Assembly (NCBI RefSeq): GCF_000687555.1
Contig: NZ_JHWJ01000011.1
Span: 1 to 64,000, forward strand
Direction of reading: 5' to 3'
DNA length: 64,000 nucleotides
DNA from: [Clostridium] aerotolerans DSM 5434
GTDB lineage: Bacteria > Bacillota > Clostridia > Lachnospirales > Lachnospiraceae
Positions 53,661 to 61,971 of the stretch are shown here, piece after piece (within the stretch, counting starts at the first letter, position 1; each line of letters begins with the position of its first letter). A program made the translations under genes and the position numbers. The notes under the pieces are model-generated. The model searched no databases. It saw nothing but the letters and a program-made list of their open reading frames with translations, and was not told where the DNA came from.

Positions 53661-54353
53661 TTGAAGACCATCGGATTAATCGGCGGAATGAGCTGGGAAA
53701 GCACCATGACATATTATCAGATCATCAATACAACAGTGAAAGAAATGCTTGGAGGCCTGCACTCTGGAAAGATTCTCTTAAACAGTGTAGATTTCTATGA
53801 AATTGAAAAACATCAGTCCAGGGGCGAATGGGATATCTGTGCCACCATGATGATTGATGCCGCCAGATCTTTAGAAGCTGCTGGCGCGGATTTTATCGTG
53901 ATCTGTACCAATACCATGCATAAGGTGGTGCCTCAGATTCAGGAAAAAATTGCCATCCCCATTCTTCATATTGCAGATGCTGTTTCCCAGGAATTAAAAC
54001 AGAACGGGATTACAAAGGCGGCACTTCTTGGAACAAAGTATACCTTGACAGAGACCTTTTATATTGAAAAGCTTGAGGAAGCCGGAATTGAAATCCTGAT
54101 TCCAGACCCTCAGGATATCGAAATCATCAACCGGGTCATCTTTGAAGAGCTGTGTCTGGGAATCGTATCTCCGGACTCAAAAAAGGAATATCTGCGGATC
54201 ATCGGGCAGCTTGAGACTCAGGGAGCACAGAGCGTAATTCTTGGATGTACGGAAATCGGACTTATGATCAAGCAGGAAGACACCTCACTTCCCGTGTTTG
54301 ATACCGCAAGGATTCATGCAGAGAAAACTGCAAGGCATGCCTGTAATTCATAA
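53661..54353 (+). CDS. Aspartate/glutamate racemase family protein (YgeA-like)
   Basis: PLP-independent amino-acid racemase (230 aa). The N-terminus KTIGLIGGMSWEST matches YgeA-type enzymes, which supports the TTG at 53661 (GGAGG eight bases upstream) as start rather than the TTG at 53640. Catalytic Cys residues are in VICTNTMHK and LGCTEIGLM. It racemises a free amino acid, often with broad specificity. It converges on the APC permease of the oxidation cluster and could supply a D-amino acid to it (inference). Confidence 0.9.
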   Translation: MKTIGLIGGMSWESTMTYYQIINTTVKEMLGGLHSGKILLNSVDFYEIEKHQSRGEWDICATMMIDAARSLEAAGADFIVICTNTMHKVVPQIQEKIAIPILHIADAVSQELKQNGITKAALLGTKYTLTETFYIEKLEEAGIEILIPDPQDIEIINRVIFEELCLGIVSPDSKKEYLRIIGQLETQGAQSVILGCTEIGLMIKQEDTSLPVFDTARIHAEKTARHACNS

Positions 54354-54357
54354 ATGA

Positions 54358-54407
54358 AGGAAGAGAAAAAGGCTTTTATGTTCAAAGCCATTTTCTCTTC
54401 CTTTTTA
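54358..54407. terminator. Bidirectional terminator
   Basis: AGGAAGAGAAAA (54358-54369) pairs with TTTTCTCTTCCT at about 54391-54402, with an inner GGCTTT/AAAGCC arm and a TTTTT tail. It serves the racemase gene and the convergent APC permease gene. Confidence 0.85.
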
Positions 54408-54436
54408 TTGTTCTGATTCCGGGTTCACAGTTATTA

Positions 54437-55774
54437 TCAGGTCATGTCAAGCTGAGGAACCGGACTTTTAAAGAACCGGGTCACCCAGACCAGGTATAAG
54501 AAGCCGGAAAACAGCCATAAGAAGCCTACGGTATGTGCATTGAATCCAAGATTGATAAATATCCATGCATCAACTACAAGGCCGATGAAGGGACATACCA
54601 GATAGGAAAAGAATTCTTTTCCCTTAAGTCCCTTTCTGGCTTCTTCATTTTGAAGGTAGAACTTAATGATGACCGCACAGTTTAATAGGATGAACCCAAA
54701 GAGTGCGCCAAAGCTTACCATGGTGGTTATGACCTCCAGGGAACAGAAAAGGGCCACAGGAGTAATGAGAATGCCTACAAATATGATTGCCACAAAGGGA
54801 GTATGGTACTTTTTGCTGATATAGGACAATTGCTTTGGCAGCACGCCGTCTCTGCTCATGGCAAAGAGGACTCTGGAAACCGCCGTATGAGACGCCTGGG
54901 TGGTTGCTACGCCAAAGGATAAGACAAGGGTGAAGGAAGTGATGGCTGTCAGCCATTTGCCCCCTACAAAGCTTACTACATCAATAAAGGCAGTATCTAC
55001 ATTCAGCTCCTCATAGTTGGGATAGACCATTCCTGCGAAAAAGGTAATGACAATAAAAATCACCCCAATGACCAGGATTGCTAAAATAATGGCCCTTCCA
55101 ACCGCCTTTTCCGGGTTAAGCGTCTCTTCTGCCAGAGTGCTGATAGCATCAAATCCAAGGTAGCTTAAGATTACGATTCCCGTTGCCCTTAAGATGCCGG
55201 ATAGATCGAACTGTTCCGGATTATAAAAGGATATGGTATTAAAATGAATGGTACCATTAAAAAGCAACCGAAGGGTACAGATAATAAAGGCAAGTATCAC
55301 TGCAATCTGTAAGGCAAATAAGATCCAGCTGCATTTTGACATAATATCCACGCCAATGATATTAGTCACGGTGCTGAATAGAATAAAACCGATGGCCCAG
55401 ATCCAGACCGGTACCCCTGGAAACATGGCATTGGCAAAGGAGCTTCCAATGATTACGACCGTGGCCGGAAGCAGGATGTAATCAAGAAGAATGGACCAGC
55501 CGGTGAGAAAGCCAAAGGCAGGGTTGATTCCCTTTTGAACATAGACATAGACAGACCCTGATAAGGGGTATTTCTGGGACATCAGCTTATAGCTGAGTCC
55601 GGTAAAGAACATCGCCACCATACCAATCAGGTAACATAAGGCAACCATACCCCCGGAGGGGGCTAAAAAGGTGCCGTACATGGCGGCCGGGGCCAAAGGA
55701 ATCATAAAGATAAGGCCGTAGATAATCAGATCTTTCGTTTTCAGCGTTCGTTTCAGTGTTGTGTTATTTTCCAT
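54437..55774 (-). CDS. APC-family amino-acid permease
   Basis: Twelve-helix amino acid/polyamine/organocation transporter (445 aa). IYGLIFMIPLAPAAMYG in helix 1 and GFDAISTLAEETLNPEKAVG in helix 6 are family signatures. It likely imports the amino acid or amine oxidised by the upstream genes. A hairpin with a T-run lies between it and the oxidase gene, so it may be expressed at a lower level or from its own promoter. Confidence 0.9.
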   Translation of the reverse strand: MENNTTLKRTLKTKDLIIYGLIFMIPLAPAAMYGTFLAPSGGMVALCYLIGMVAMFFTGLSYKLMSQKYPLSGSVYVYVQKGINPAFGFLTGWSILLDYILLPATVVIIGSSFANAMFPGVPVWIWAIGFILFSTVTNIIGVDIMSKCSWILFALQIAVILAFIICTLRLLFNGTIHFNTISFYNPEQFDLSGILRATGIVILSYLGFDAISTLAEETLNPEKAVGRAIILAILVIGVIFIVITFFAGMVYPNYEELNVDTAFIDVVSFVGGKWLTAITSFTLVLSFGVATTQASHTAVSRVLFAMSRDGVLPKQLSYISKKYHTPFVAIIFVGILITPVALFCSLEVITTMVSFGALFGFILLNCAVIIKFYLQNEEARKGLKGKEFFSYLVCPFIGLVVDAWIFINLGFNAHTVGFLWLFSGFLYLVWVTRFFKSPVPQLDMT

Positions 55775-55807
55775 TGCCGCTCCTCCTTTAAATGCTTATA
55801 GGAACAC

Positions 55808-55833
55808 AAAAAGCGTCTACAGTACGTAGACGC
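55808..55833 (-). terminator. Hairpin between oxidase and permease genes
   Basis: GCGTCTAC (55813-55820) pairs with GTAGACGC (55826-55833). On the minus strand it is followed by TTTTTG. It could end the oxidation operon or partly attenuate transcription into the permease gene. Confidence 0.75.
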
Positions 55834-55869
55834 CTTTGTCACCTAAGGTTTTTAAGCTCCATTGCCTTG

Positions 55870-56997
55870 TTATATTTTTGCCTTGAATCGATCGTAGCGA
55901 AATGCGCTTACATCGAGGACGGGATCTTCTCCTACCGCGATCTGGGAAAGTAATGTTCCAGCCGTGGGAGCGATTCCAAATCCATGACCTGAGAAGCCGC
56001 ATCCCAGGATCAGTCCTGGAACCTCTTCCACCCGGCTGATAACCGGAACGTGGTCTGCACAGGCATCGATCCAGCCGGCCCAGGTCCTGACGATCTTTGC
56101 CTCGGAAAGACAGGGGAAGTATTTCATGATTCCTCTGCATATACAGGAAGCGGTCAGGCTGCTGGTCACCGGAGTCCCGTCGTCTTTATTGACCCCCTCG
56201 TATCCGGAGGCACCTCCGAATACAAATGACCCGTGGGTGCTCTGGTGCCCGTAGAAATCTGCCATGGCCGTTCCAAGCATCTGATAAAACATGGGTGGCT
56301 GTGCCTCTGTGACCAGAACCTCTAACAGCGCCTGATTCACAGGAATGTCAATTCCGACCGTAGCTGCCAGCTTTCTGCTGTCATAGCCTGCACTCAGTAT
56401 GATTGTCTCTGCCTCATAACTGCCTTCTGAGGTAATGACCTGCCTTGCTTTCCCCTTGATTTTTCGGATGCTCACCACTTCTTCTCCTGTGATGAACCGA
56501 ACGCCAAGGGCTCTTGCGCTTCGATAGTAGGCCAGAGTTGCAAGCATGGGGTTTGCGTGGCCGTCAGTCTTACACCAGCTTGCTCCCACCACCTCGTCGG
56601 AAAGATAAGGACAGATGCTTTTTGCTTCTTTTCCATCTACCATCTGGACGTCAAGTCCTAAGGAGGACGCATTGTCTGCCAGTTTTCTCAGTATGTTTAG
56701 ATGGTCCTCCGTTTTTCCCAGGCGGAGATTGCCGTGCTGATAATATTCCACATCCATGCCAAGCTCTTCTGACAGATGGGGCCATAGATGTTTGATCCCG
56801 TACATGGCGAGAGGCAATTCCCGTTTGTCACGGCCTGATTGCCTCACACCGCCACCATTTCTGCTGGACCCGCCATTTCCCATATGGTCACTTTTTTCCA
56901 GGACGATGACGGAACAGCCCTTTTTCGCCAGATAATAGGCAGTGGCATTTCCTATGATTCCTCCGCCGATAATAATGATATCCGCACACTTTGACAT
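55870..56997 (-). CDS. FAD-dependent amino-acid/amine oxidoreductase (DAO/HcnC type)
   Basis: DadA/HcnC/sarcosine-oxidase-beta-type flavoprotein (375 aa). The N-terminal Rossmann motif is IIIIGGGIIGNATAYYLAKKG; VLEKS follows, and the C-terminal GCGFSGHGFGIAPTAG is the second FAD-contact segment. It oxidises a C-N bond and passes electrons to partner iron-sulfur subunits. It follows the [2Fe-2S] BFD-like gene by four bases. The start at 56997 follows GGGAGGAGTAGGAGC. Substrate candidates are a D-amino acid, hydroxyproline, an opine or an amine. Confidence 0.88.
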   Translation of the reverse strand: MSKCADIIIIGGGIIGNATAYYLAKKGCSVIVLEKSDHMGNGGSSRNGGGVRQSGRDKRELPLAMYGIKHLWPHLSEELGMDVEYYQHGNLRLGKTEDHLNILRKLADNASSLGLDVQMVDGKEAKSICPYLSDEVVGASWCKTDGHANPMLATLAYYRSARALGVRFITGEEVVSIRKIKGKARQVITSEGSYEAETIILSAGYDSRKLAATVGIDIPVNQALLEVLVTEAQPPMFYQMLGTAMADFYGHQSTHGSFVFGGASGYEGVNKDDGTPVTSSLTASCICRGIMKYFPCLSEAKIVRTWAGWIDACADHVPVISRVEEVPGLILGCGFSGHGFGIAPTAGTLLSQIAVGEDPVLDVSAFRYDRFKAKI

Positions 56998-57001
56998 GCT
57001 C

Positions 57002-57328
57002 CTACTCCTCCCTTCGTTCGTTTCCAAGTACCTTCATCTCAATGGGTCTCATGGGGGCTCTTGAGGGAGCTGGCTCCAGCTCAAGAGGGGATACCCCCAG
57101 TTCTTTGGCCACGATTCTCTTTACAAGATTCCCGCAGGTCTGCCCCTGGCAAAGCCCCATGCCGGAACGGAGAAAGCGCCTGATTTCCGTTAAGGTGAAC
57201 ATTCCCTCGTGAACGGCCTTCCTAATTTCTCCCTTGGTGACCTCCTCACAGCGGCAGATGATAAGACCATCATCCGGCTCCTGCATAAATTCTTTTAATT
57301 CCCTGGACCGGTCATTTCTCTTACTCAT
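57002..57328 (-). CDS. BFD-like [2Fe-2S] subunit
   Basis: Small iron-sulfur protein (108 aa) with C25-x-C27 (ICRCEEVTKGEI) and C60-x4-C65 (GLCQGQTC), the bacterioferritin-associated-ferredoxin-type [2Fe-2S] layout. In related oxidases such as LhpBEF or HcnABC this domain is often fused to the larger FAD subunit; here it is a separate gene overlapping that subunit's stop by four bases. It is a probable electron carrier within the complex. Confidence 0.87.
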   Translation of the reverse strand: MSKRNDRSRELKEFMQEPDDGLIICRCEEVTKGEIRKAVHEGMFTLTEIRRFLRSGMGLCQGQTCGNLVKRIVAKELGVSPLELEPAPSRAPMRPIEMKVLGNERREE

Positions 57329-58908
57329 GCCTCTACCTCCTGTCTGCGAAAGAATCTGGCTTTCATTGCCATATCTACGGGTACCTTGATGGTAAGCAAA
57401 GAGGTACGGTCATAGGCTTTTTTCGATTTCACCTCGATGACCACTGCCTCGCAAACCTCCGCTCCGCTTCGGTCAAGGCCAGCTCCCATATCTCCCGGCT
57501 CTGGAAGAGGAAGAAATTCATAAGGCATGGTGATGGAGGCAAAGCCAGGCTCCAATTCCTCATTGATTAAAAATATGGCCTGACCGGAGCAGGAGGAAAC
57601 GCATAAGCCACAGCCGGTACAGCCTTTTTCTTCCTGAAAGATTGGAAGAGCTGTGATTTTATTGCCCACCAGAATGCATTTTCTTGGACAGGAATCCTGA
57701 CAGGGATTGCAGGGAATGTTCTGGGTGCATTCGATGACGGGATGAATTCCTTTTCCTCTGGTGACTCCAGGAAACCGGCTGATTTCAGAATCCGCCACAT
57801 ATCCCTTCTTTAAAAGATTTAAGGAGACGTCAATGCCCTCATCTGTTTTTTCCACGGTTTTTCCACGATTCTCTGGCGCGAACATGCCTTCCCGTAAGCT
57901 TACCAAAGCTTCTTTTAATTCTTTGACTCTTTCTTCCTGTTTCTCTCTGGTTGCAAAGCCTAAATATTCTGCCGCACTGATTCCTGCAATCCTTCCTTCT
58001 ATCATGGCGGAACTGGCTTCTTCAATGCCGGATACATCTCCTGCTGCAAAGATTCCAGGAATGCTCGTAGCTCCTGTCTCATCACACACCGGCACATAAC
58101 CGGTGGGAGTATCCTTCATGGCACAGCCTGCCATCTTGGTCAGCTGGGACATGGGGGATAATCCGACCGCAAGACAGATGGTATCTGCTTCAAAATGCTT
58201 GCTGCTCCCTTTAATGACCTGCCAGTTCTTATCCACTTCCCCTATGGTAACGCCGGTGACCCGGTCTGTTCCTTCTGCCTTTATTATGGTATGAGATAAG
58301 TAAAAGGGGACTCCGCACCGTGCCACCTTAGCCGCATGGACGCCATACCCGCCCACCTTTGGTGCCGCATCCACCAGTGCCACCACTTCACAGCCAGCCT
58401 GAAGAAGCTGAAAGCTGACCACAAGCCCTACGTTTCCAGAGCCAAGCATCAATACCTTATTGCCAGGTCTTACCCCGTGCAGGTTCATCATGGTCTGGGC
58501 CGCGCCTGCACCAATGACTCCCGGCAGGGTCCAGCCTTCAAAGGGAACCATGTTTTCCGATGCTCCCGTTGCTACAATCACCGCATCCCCTTTATAATGT
58601 CTGATTTCCTGGTCAATGGTGACCGTGATTTCCTTATCCTGATAAAGTCCTGCTACTGTGGCATTTAAAACTACCTCTACTCCGTTTTCATTGGCTTCCT
58701 TTAAAAGCTCTTCTCCGATTTGATAGCCTCTGATTTTGGCCTTATGCTCTTTTGAACCGAAGAATTTATGGATTTGTTTAAAAAGCTGTCCGCCGGGCTT
58801 TGCATTTTCATCAAATACAATGACCTTCAAGCCGCATGCCGCAGCTTCGATTGCGGCTGACAAGCCAGCCGGACCCGCTCCTATAATCATTAGATCGTAT
58901 CTTGTCAT
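57325..58908 (-). CDS. FAD/NAD(P)-type oxidoreductase with C-terminal 2x[4Fe-4S] domain
   Basis: HcnB/OoxA-like flavoprotein (527 aa). The N-terminal FAD site is LMIIGAGPAGLSAAIEAA, the second dinucleotide site is VLMLGSGNVGLVVSFQLLQAG, and GIFAAGDVSGIEEAS is the family's conserved FAD contact. The C-terminal part (about residue 395 on) carries NIPCNPCQDSCP and CTGCGLCVSSCSG, two ferredoxin-like [4Fe-4S] motifs not present in classical aerobic HcnB. This suggests electrons are passed on to a ferredoxin or NAD instead of to a quinone, fitting an anaerobe (inference). Confidence 0.88.
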   Translation of the reverse strand: MTRYDLMIIGAGPAGLSAAIEAAACGLKVIVFDENAKPGGQLFKQIHKFFGSKEHKAKIRGYQIGEELLKEANENGVEVVLNATVAGLYQDKEITVTIDQEIRHYKGDAVIVATGASENMVPFEGWTLPGVIGAGAAQTMMNLHGVRPGNKVLMLGSGNVGLVVSFQLLQAGCEVVALVDAAPKVGGYGVHAAKVARCGVPFYLSHTIIKAEGTDRVTGVTIGEVDKNWQVIKGSSKHFEADTICLAVGLSPMSQLTKMAGCAMKDTPTGYVPVCDETGATSIPGIFAAGDVSGIEEASSAMIEGRIAGISAAEYLGFATREKQEERVKELKEALVSLREGMFAPENRGKTVEKTDEGIDVSLNLLKKGYVADSEISRFPGVTRGKGIHPVIECTQNIPCNPCQDSCPRKCILVGNKITALPIFQEEKGCTGCGLCVSSCSGQAIFLINEELEPGFASITMPYEFLPLPEPGDMGAGLDRSGAEVCEAVVIEVKSKKAYDRTSLLTIKVPVDMAMKARFFRRQEVEA

Positions 58909-58934
58909 GGCTTCTGCCCTCCGTTTTCCATCCC

Positions 58935-59249
58935 TTATCCGTTTTCCTTTGTTCCTACGCCGTACTGGGTCCTCACATCCATTCCTTCTTTTAATGGAGT
59001 GATACAGGTTCTGACATTGGGCTTACCATCTACCACCATGACACAGTCTGTGCATCTTCCAATGGCACAGAAGATGCCTCGTGGCTCATGGTTCTTTTTG
59101 GTATAACGGTGGATCATGATTCCAGCAGCCTCCAGGGCAATGGCGATGGGCTCTCCCTCATAGCCTGTGATGGGAGTTCCATCATAAGTAAATGTAATTG
59201 TCTTTTTTTCTTCCATGGTTCCAAGAACTGGATGTTCTGTGATTCTCAT
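58935..59249 (-). CDS. [2Fe-2S] ferredoxin-like subunit (HcnA type)
   Basis: Protein of 104 aa with a [2Fe-2S] motif C61-x4-C66-x2-C69-x12-C82 (FCAIGRCTDCVMVV), as in HcnA, NoxA and sarcosine oxidase alpha N-terminal domains. It forms a multi-subunit dehydrogenase with the next three genes. Confidence 0.88.
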   Translation of the reverse strand: MRITEHPVLGTMEEKKTITFTYDGTPITGYEGEPIAIALEAAGIMIHRYTKKNHEPRGIFCAIGRCTDCVMVVDGKPNVRTCITPLKEGMDVRTQYGVGTKENG

Positions 59250-59265
59250 GATTCTCCTCCTCTCC

Positions 59266-60402
59266 TTATGCCAGATATGGGGTCTCCCATAAATTAAGCT
59301 TTTTCCCGATTCCCTTTAAAAGAGCATTCCGGTAAACAATGGTTCCCCATGCAACGTCCTCAATAGGCATTCCGCCTACGGAATAGATGACGATTTCATC
59401 TTCCTTCCGATGTGCCGGAACGGTTCCCATAATCACGTCTCCCAGATCGTCAATCTGCTCTGGCTTTAACTTTCCTTCTTCGACTAAGTCCATACAGCGG
59501 ACGGCTGGAATTGGGATGGTGTGGTAAGCGTTCTCCCCGATTTCTTCCTTCCAGGCTTCGTAAAGCTGAATGTTATCGGTCACGGTCCTTGCCCGATTAC
59601 AGATAAAGTCATCATCAAATCTTGCAGCTGCCGGGCAGCAGAGAATAGCACCGGGCTTGATCCATGCTTCTTCGATATAGGGATACTCCTTGATATCGCC
59701 GGTAGGGCTTGAGGTCGCTATGTGAACGATATCGGAATCTCTTACCGCCTCTTCCATGGTCTCTACCACCTGGAAGTTCTTTACACTGGGATACTTTTCT
59801 TTGATATAACGGATAAAGCCGTCAATGGATTCCTTGCTTCGTCCCTTAATTTTAACTGTCTCGATTCCCTTTCTCACTGCCATAGTGGCGTCGAAGGCTG
59901 TTTTACTCATAACGCCTGGGCCGATAACGCCCACCACCCTGGAATCTTCTTTGGAGAAATACTTGACTCCCACTCCAGGCACCGCCCCTGTACGGAAGGC
60001 ACTTAATACATTGGCGGACATAAAGGCGAGGGGTGCTCCCGTATCCTTATCGTTTAAGGTGAGCATGAGAATGGACCTTGGCAGTCCCTTCTTTCTGTTT
60101 TCCGTATTGGAGCCGTACCACTTCATGCCTGCCATATCAAACTTCCCTCCAAGGTAAGCCGGCATTGCCATGAATCTCCGGTCTGGCCCGTCGGTTGGCA
60201 TGTTGGGAAATGGGGACTCCTGGGGAAATGTCATCATCACACCATGGGAATTGCCGTTTGGCCCGCCCATTCGAAAATCCCCCAGCTTCATCAATCGAAA
60301 CATTTCCTCCATGGCATCCACACAGCCTGCCATATCTGTAACACCTGCCTGAATCATTTCCTCTTCACCCAGATATAAAAAATCAATTCTTGGATCGCTC
60401 AT
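59266..60402 (-). CDS. Ornithine cyclodeaminase/mu-crystallin-family protein (tyramine oxidase subunit B-like)
   Basis: NAD(P)-binding ornithine cyclodeaminase/mu-crystallin family protein (378 aa). The Rossmann segment is VVGVIGPGVMSKTAFDA, and NGNSHGVMM...RRFMAMPAYLGG matches a subgroup that databases name tyramine oxidase subunit B. Related OCD-family enzymes reduce cyclic imines (ketimine reductases) made by partner oxidases. The real activity here is uncertain. The start at 60402 follows GGAGGAAG. It lies upstream of the iron-sulfur/flavin subunits. Confidence 0.82.
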   Translation of the reverse strand: MSDPRIDFLYLGEEEMIQAGVTDMAGCVDAMEEMFRLMKLGDFRMGGPNGNSHGVMMTFPQESPFPNMPTDGPDRRFMAMPAYLGGKFDMAGMKWYGSNTENRKKGLPRSILMLTLNDKDTGAPLAFMSANVLSAFRTGAVPGVGVKYFSKEDSRVVGVIGPGVMSKTAFDATMAVRKGIETVKIKGRSKESIDGFIRYIKEKYPSVKNFQVVETMEEAVRDSDIVHIATSSPTGDIKEYPYIEEAWIKPGAILCCPAAARFDDDFICNRARTVTDNIQLYEAWKEEIGENAYHTIPIPAVRCMDLVEEGKLKPEQIDDLGDVIMGTVPAHRKEDEIVIYSVGGMPIEDVAWGTIVYRNALLKGIGKKLNLWETPYLA

Positions 60403-60444
60403 TTTGACTTCCTCCATTTCTAAATTCATGCCAGCAGTTATTTA

Positions 60445-60834
60445 TTACTCACATCCGGTCATTGCTTCTAATTCAATCTCTACAAACTGGGTCGGACGGT
60501 TGAGTTTTGGAGTTTCCACCATGGTGAACAATGGCCTTACTTCTTTGAAGAATTCGGAGTATGCTCTCCCCACCTCTTTGGAAGATTCCATATCCGTTAA
60601 GTACGCCTTTACCTTAAATACATGAGAGGCGTCTGCATCGGCCTGTTTGAGTAGCTCTATGAATTTTGTAAAAATGTATTTTGCCTGGTCATACGGTGTT
60701 TCTCCAAAGACCGTACCATCTGGCTGGACTGATGTGGTTCCTCCGATATAGATGTGTTCCCCTATCTTTACCATTCTGGAATACCCTGCCAGTTCTTCAA
60801 GCGGTGCTCCCGATGAGTAATTGGTTCGTTTCAC
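60445..60834 (-). CDS. RidA-family protein (imine deaminase-like), variant active site
   Basis: RidA/YjgF/Rid family protein (129 aa), usually a trimer whose archetype hydrolyses reactive enamines and imines. Family segments are IYIGGTTSVQPDG and QAKYIFTKFIELL. The catalytic Arg of archetypal RidA (PARxxV) seems replaced by Gln in PTQFVEIE, placing it in a non-archetypal Rid subfamily. It is the first gene of the oxidation operon and probably handles an imine made by the flavoenzyme. Confidence 0.87.
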   Translation of the reverse strand: MKRTNYSSGAPLEELAGYSRMVKIGEHIYIGGTTSVQPDGTVFGETPYDQAKYIFTKFIELLKQADADASHVFKVKAYLTDMESSKEVGRAYSEFFKEVRPLFTMVETPKLNRPTQFVEIELEAMTGCE

Positions 60835-60849
60835 TTCTCACCCTCCTTA

Positions 60850-60890
60850 TAAAAAAGAGGCCCTGTGATCGTCATGATCACAAGACCTCT
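60850..60890 (-). terminator. Terminator after the AraC-family gene
   Basis: GAGG-CCC-TGTGATC (60857-60870) pairs with GATCACA-AGA-CCTC (60876-60888). On the minus strand the hairpin is followed by TTTTTTATAAGG. It separates the regulator from the RidA operon, which must then have its own promoter or readthrough. Confidence 0.75.
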
Positions 60891-60980
60891 CTGTCCTTTA
60901 TTTCTCTACATTCTACCGTCGGACATCGGATAATAATTGTAAAAATCGGAACTACATATTTATTTTTTTCCATGGGAGCA

Positions 60981-61823
60981 TCACATTTTGGTGATGACCT
61001 TTAACTTCTCCTGATAACTGTTTGTCACCAGACTGTTTAGATATTTGGAGGGAGTATGACTGGTAAACTCCTTAAAATCTTTTATAAAATGAGACTGGTC
61101 ATAATATCCCGTATCAAGGGCCGCCCTCGTCATATCCGGACGGTTCACAGTCTTTGTCAGCTCGTCGATGGCATTTTGAAACCGGATGATCCGAAGAAGC
61201 TCTTTTGGCCCAATGCCAAATTCCTCTGTAATGACCTTGTTTAAGTAACGAAGGGAATACCCTGTTTTTTCCTGAAGCTCATTTAACTTAAGATTGCCGC
61301 CTGAAGCCATGATTTCCTGACGCAGATAGGACTTAAGGCTGTATGTTTCCTGCTGGGTCTCATAATTCTTTCGATAAAACAGAAGGAAGGTCTTAATTCT
61401 CTGTTCAAAGCTTTCTTCCTTCCACAGTGTTTCAAATAATTGATCTCTTTCTGAACTTGAATCAAACATATCTTCATAACTCTGTTCTTTACTCACCAGC
61501 TCTGACATCTTTCTATGCTTAAGGACCGGATTGACCCCAGGAAGAAAACGAACTCCGAAATGTCTGCATTTACCCGCTGTCTCCACCTCAGATTTCGCAA
61601 GAAGGGTGCCTGCGACCCTGGATTCTAAGCGGGTCCCTGTATTGTAAAAAAGGATATCCACACAGGCATCGGGAATTGCAGTCATGAAATCACACTCTGC
61701 ATCAAACTGATAGAAATGGGAAATTCCATAATCCATAAGACTGTATTTCTTATATGCGCCCGTGACCAGAACAAAGCCCGGCTGTTTTGGATGCAGCATC
61801 CCAACATGATTTCTTTCCTTCAT
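60981..61823 (-). CDS. AraC-family transcriptional regulator
   Basis: Regulator (280 aa) with an N-terminal effector domain (residues 10-150, DUF6597-like with VLVTGAYKKYS and RHFGVRFLPGVNP) and a C-terminal AraC double HTH (about 175-275; LNELQEKTGYSLRYLNKVITEEFGIGP and RAALDTGYYDQSHFIKDFKEFTSHTP). It lies just upstream of the amine oxidation operon on the same strand, so it is the likely activator of that operon. Confidence 0.88.
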   Translation of the reverse strand: MKERNHVGMLHPKQPGFVLVTGAYKKYSLMDYGISHFYQFDAECDFMTAIPDACVDILFYNTGTRLESRVAGTLLAKSEVETAGKCRHFGVRFLPGVNPVLKHRKMSELVSKEQSYEDMFDSSSERDQLFETLWKEESFEQRIKTFLLFYRKNYETQQETYSLKSYLRQEIMASGGNLKLNELQEKTGYSLRYLNKVITEEFGIGPKELLRIIRFQNAIDELTKTVNRPDMTRAALDTGYYDQSHFIKDFKEFTSHTPSKYLNSLVTNSYQEKLKVITKM

Positions 61824-61861
61824 AAGCGGTCCCTCTTCTCTGTGAGAACTAGTAAATGGGT

Positions 61862-61899
61862 AAAAAAAATCGCAGCAGAGCCAAAGACTCCATTGCGAT
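61862..61899 (-). terminator. Terminator after the MFS gene
   Basis: ATCGCA (61869-61874) pairs with TGCGAT (61894-61899), with an inner GAG/CTC pairing. On the minus strand it is followed by TTTTTTTT. It ends the MFS gene just before the AraC gene. Confidence 0.78.
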
Positions 61900-61971
61900 T
61901 GATATTTAACTTATACTCTTTTAGAGAAAGTTTGTCAATAACCCTCCCTTTGCCAAATTAATCCTGTTACC

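Noticed and set aside
55775-55869. T-box or other riboswitch before the APC permease
   Set aside because: The region contains only a simple hairpin with a T-run; no T-box sequence or specifier loop was seen.
55817-56140. 107-codon frame overlapping the 3' end of the FAD oxidoreductase
   Set aside because: Runs in another frame of the same strand inside the flavoprotein gene and through the terminator hairpin.
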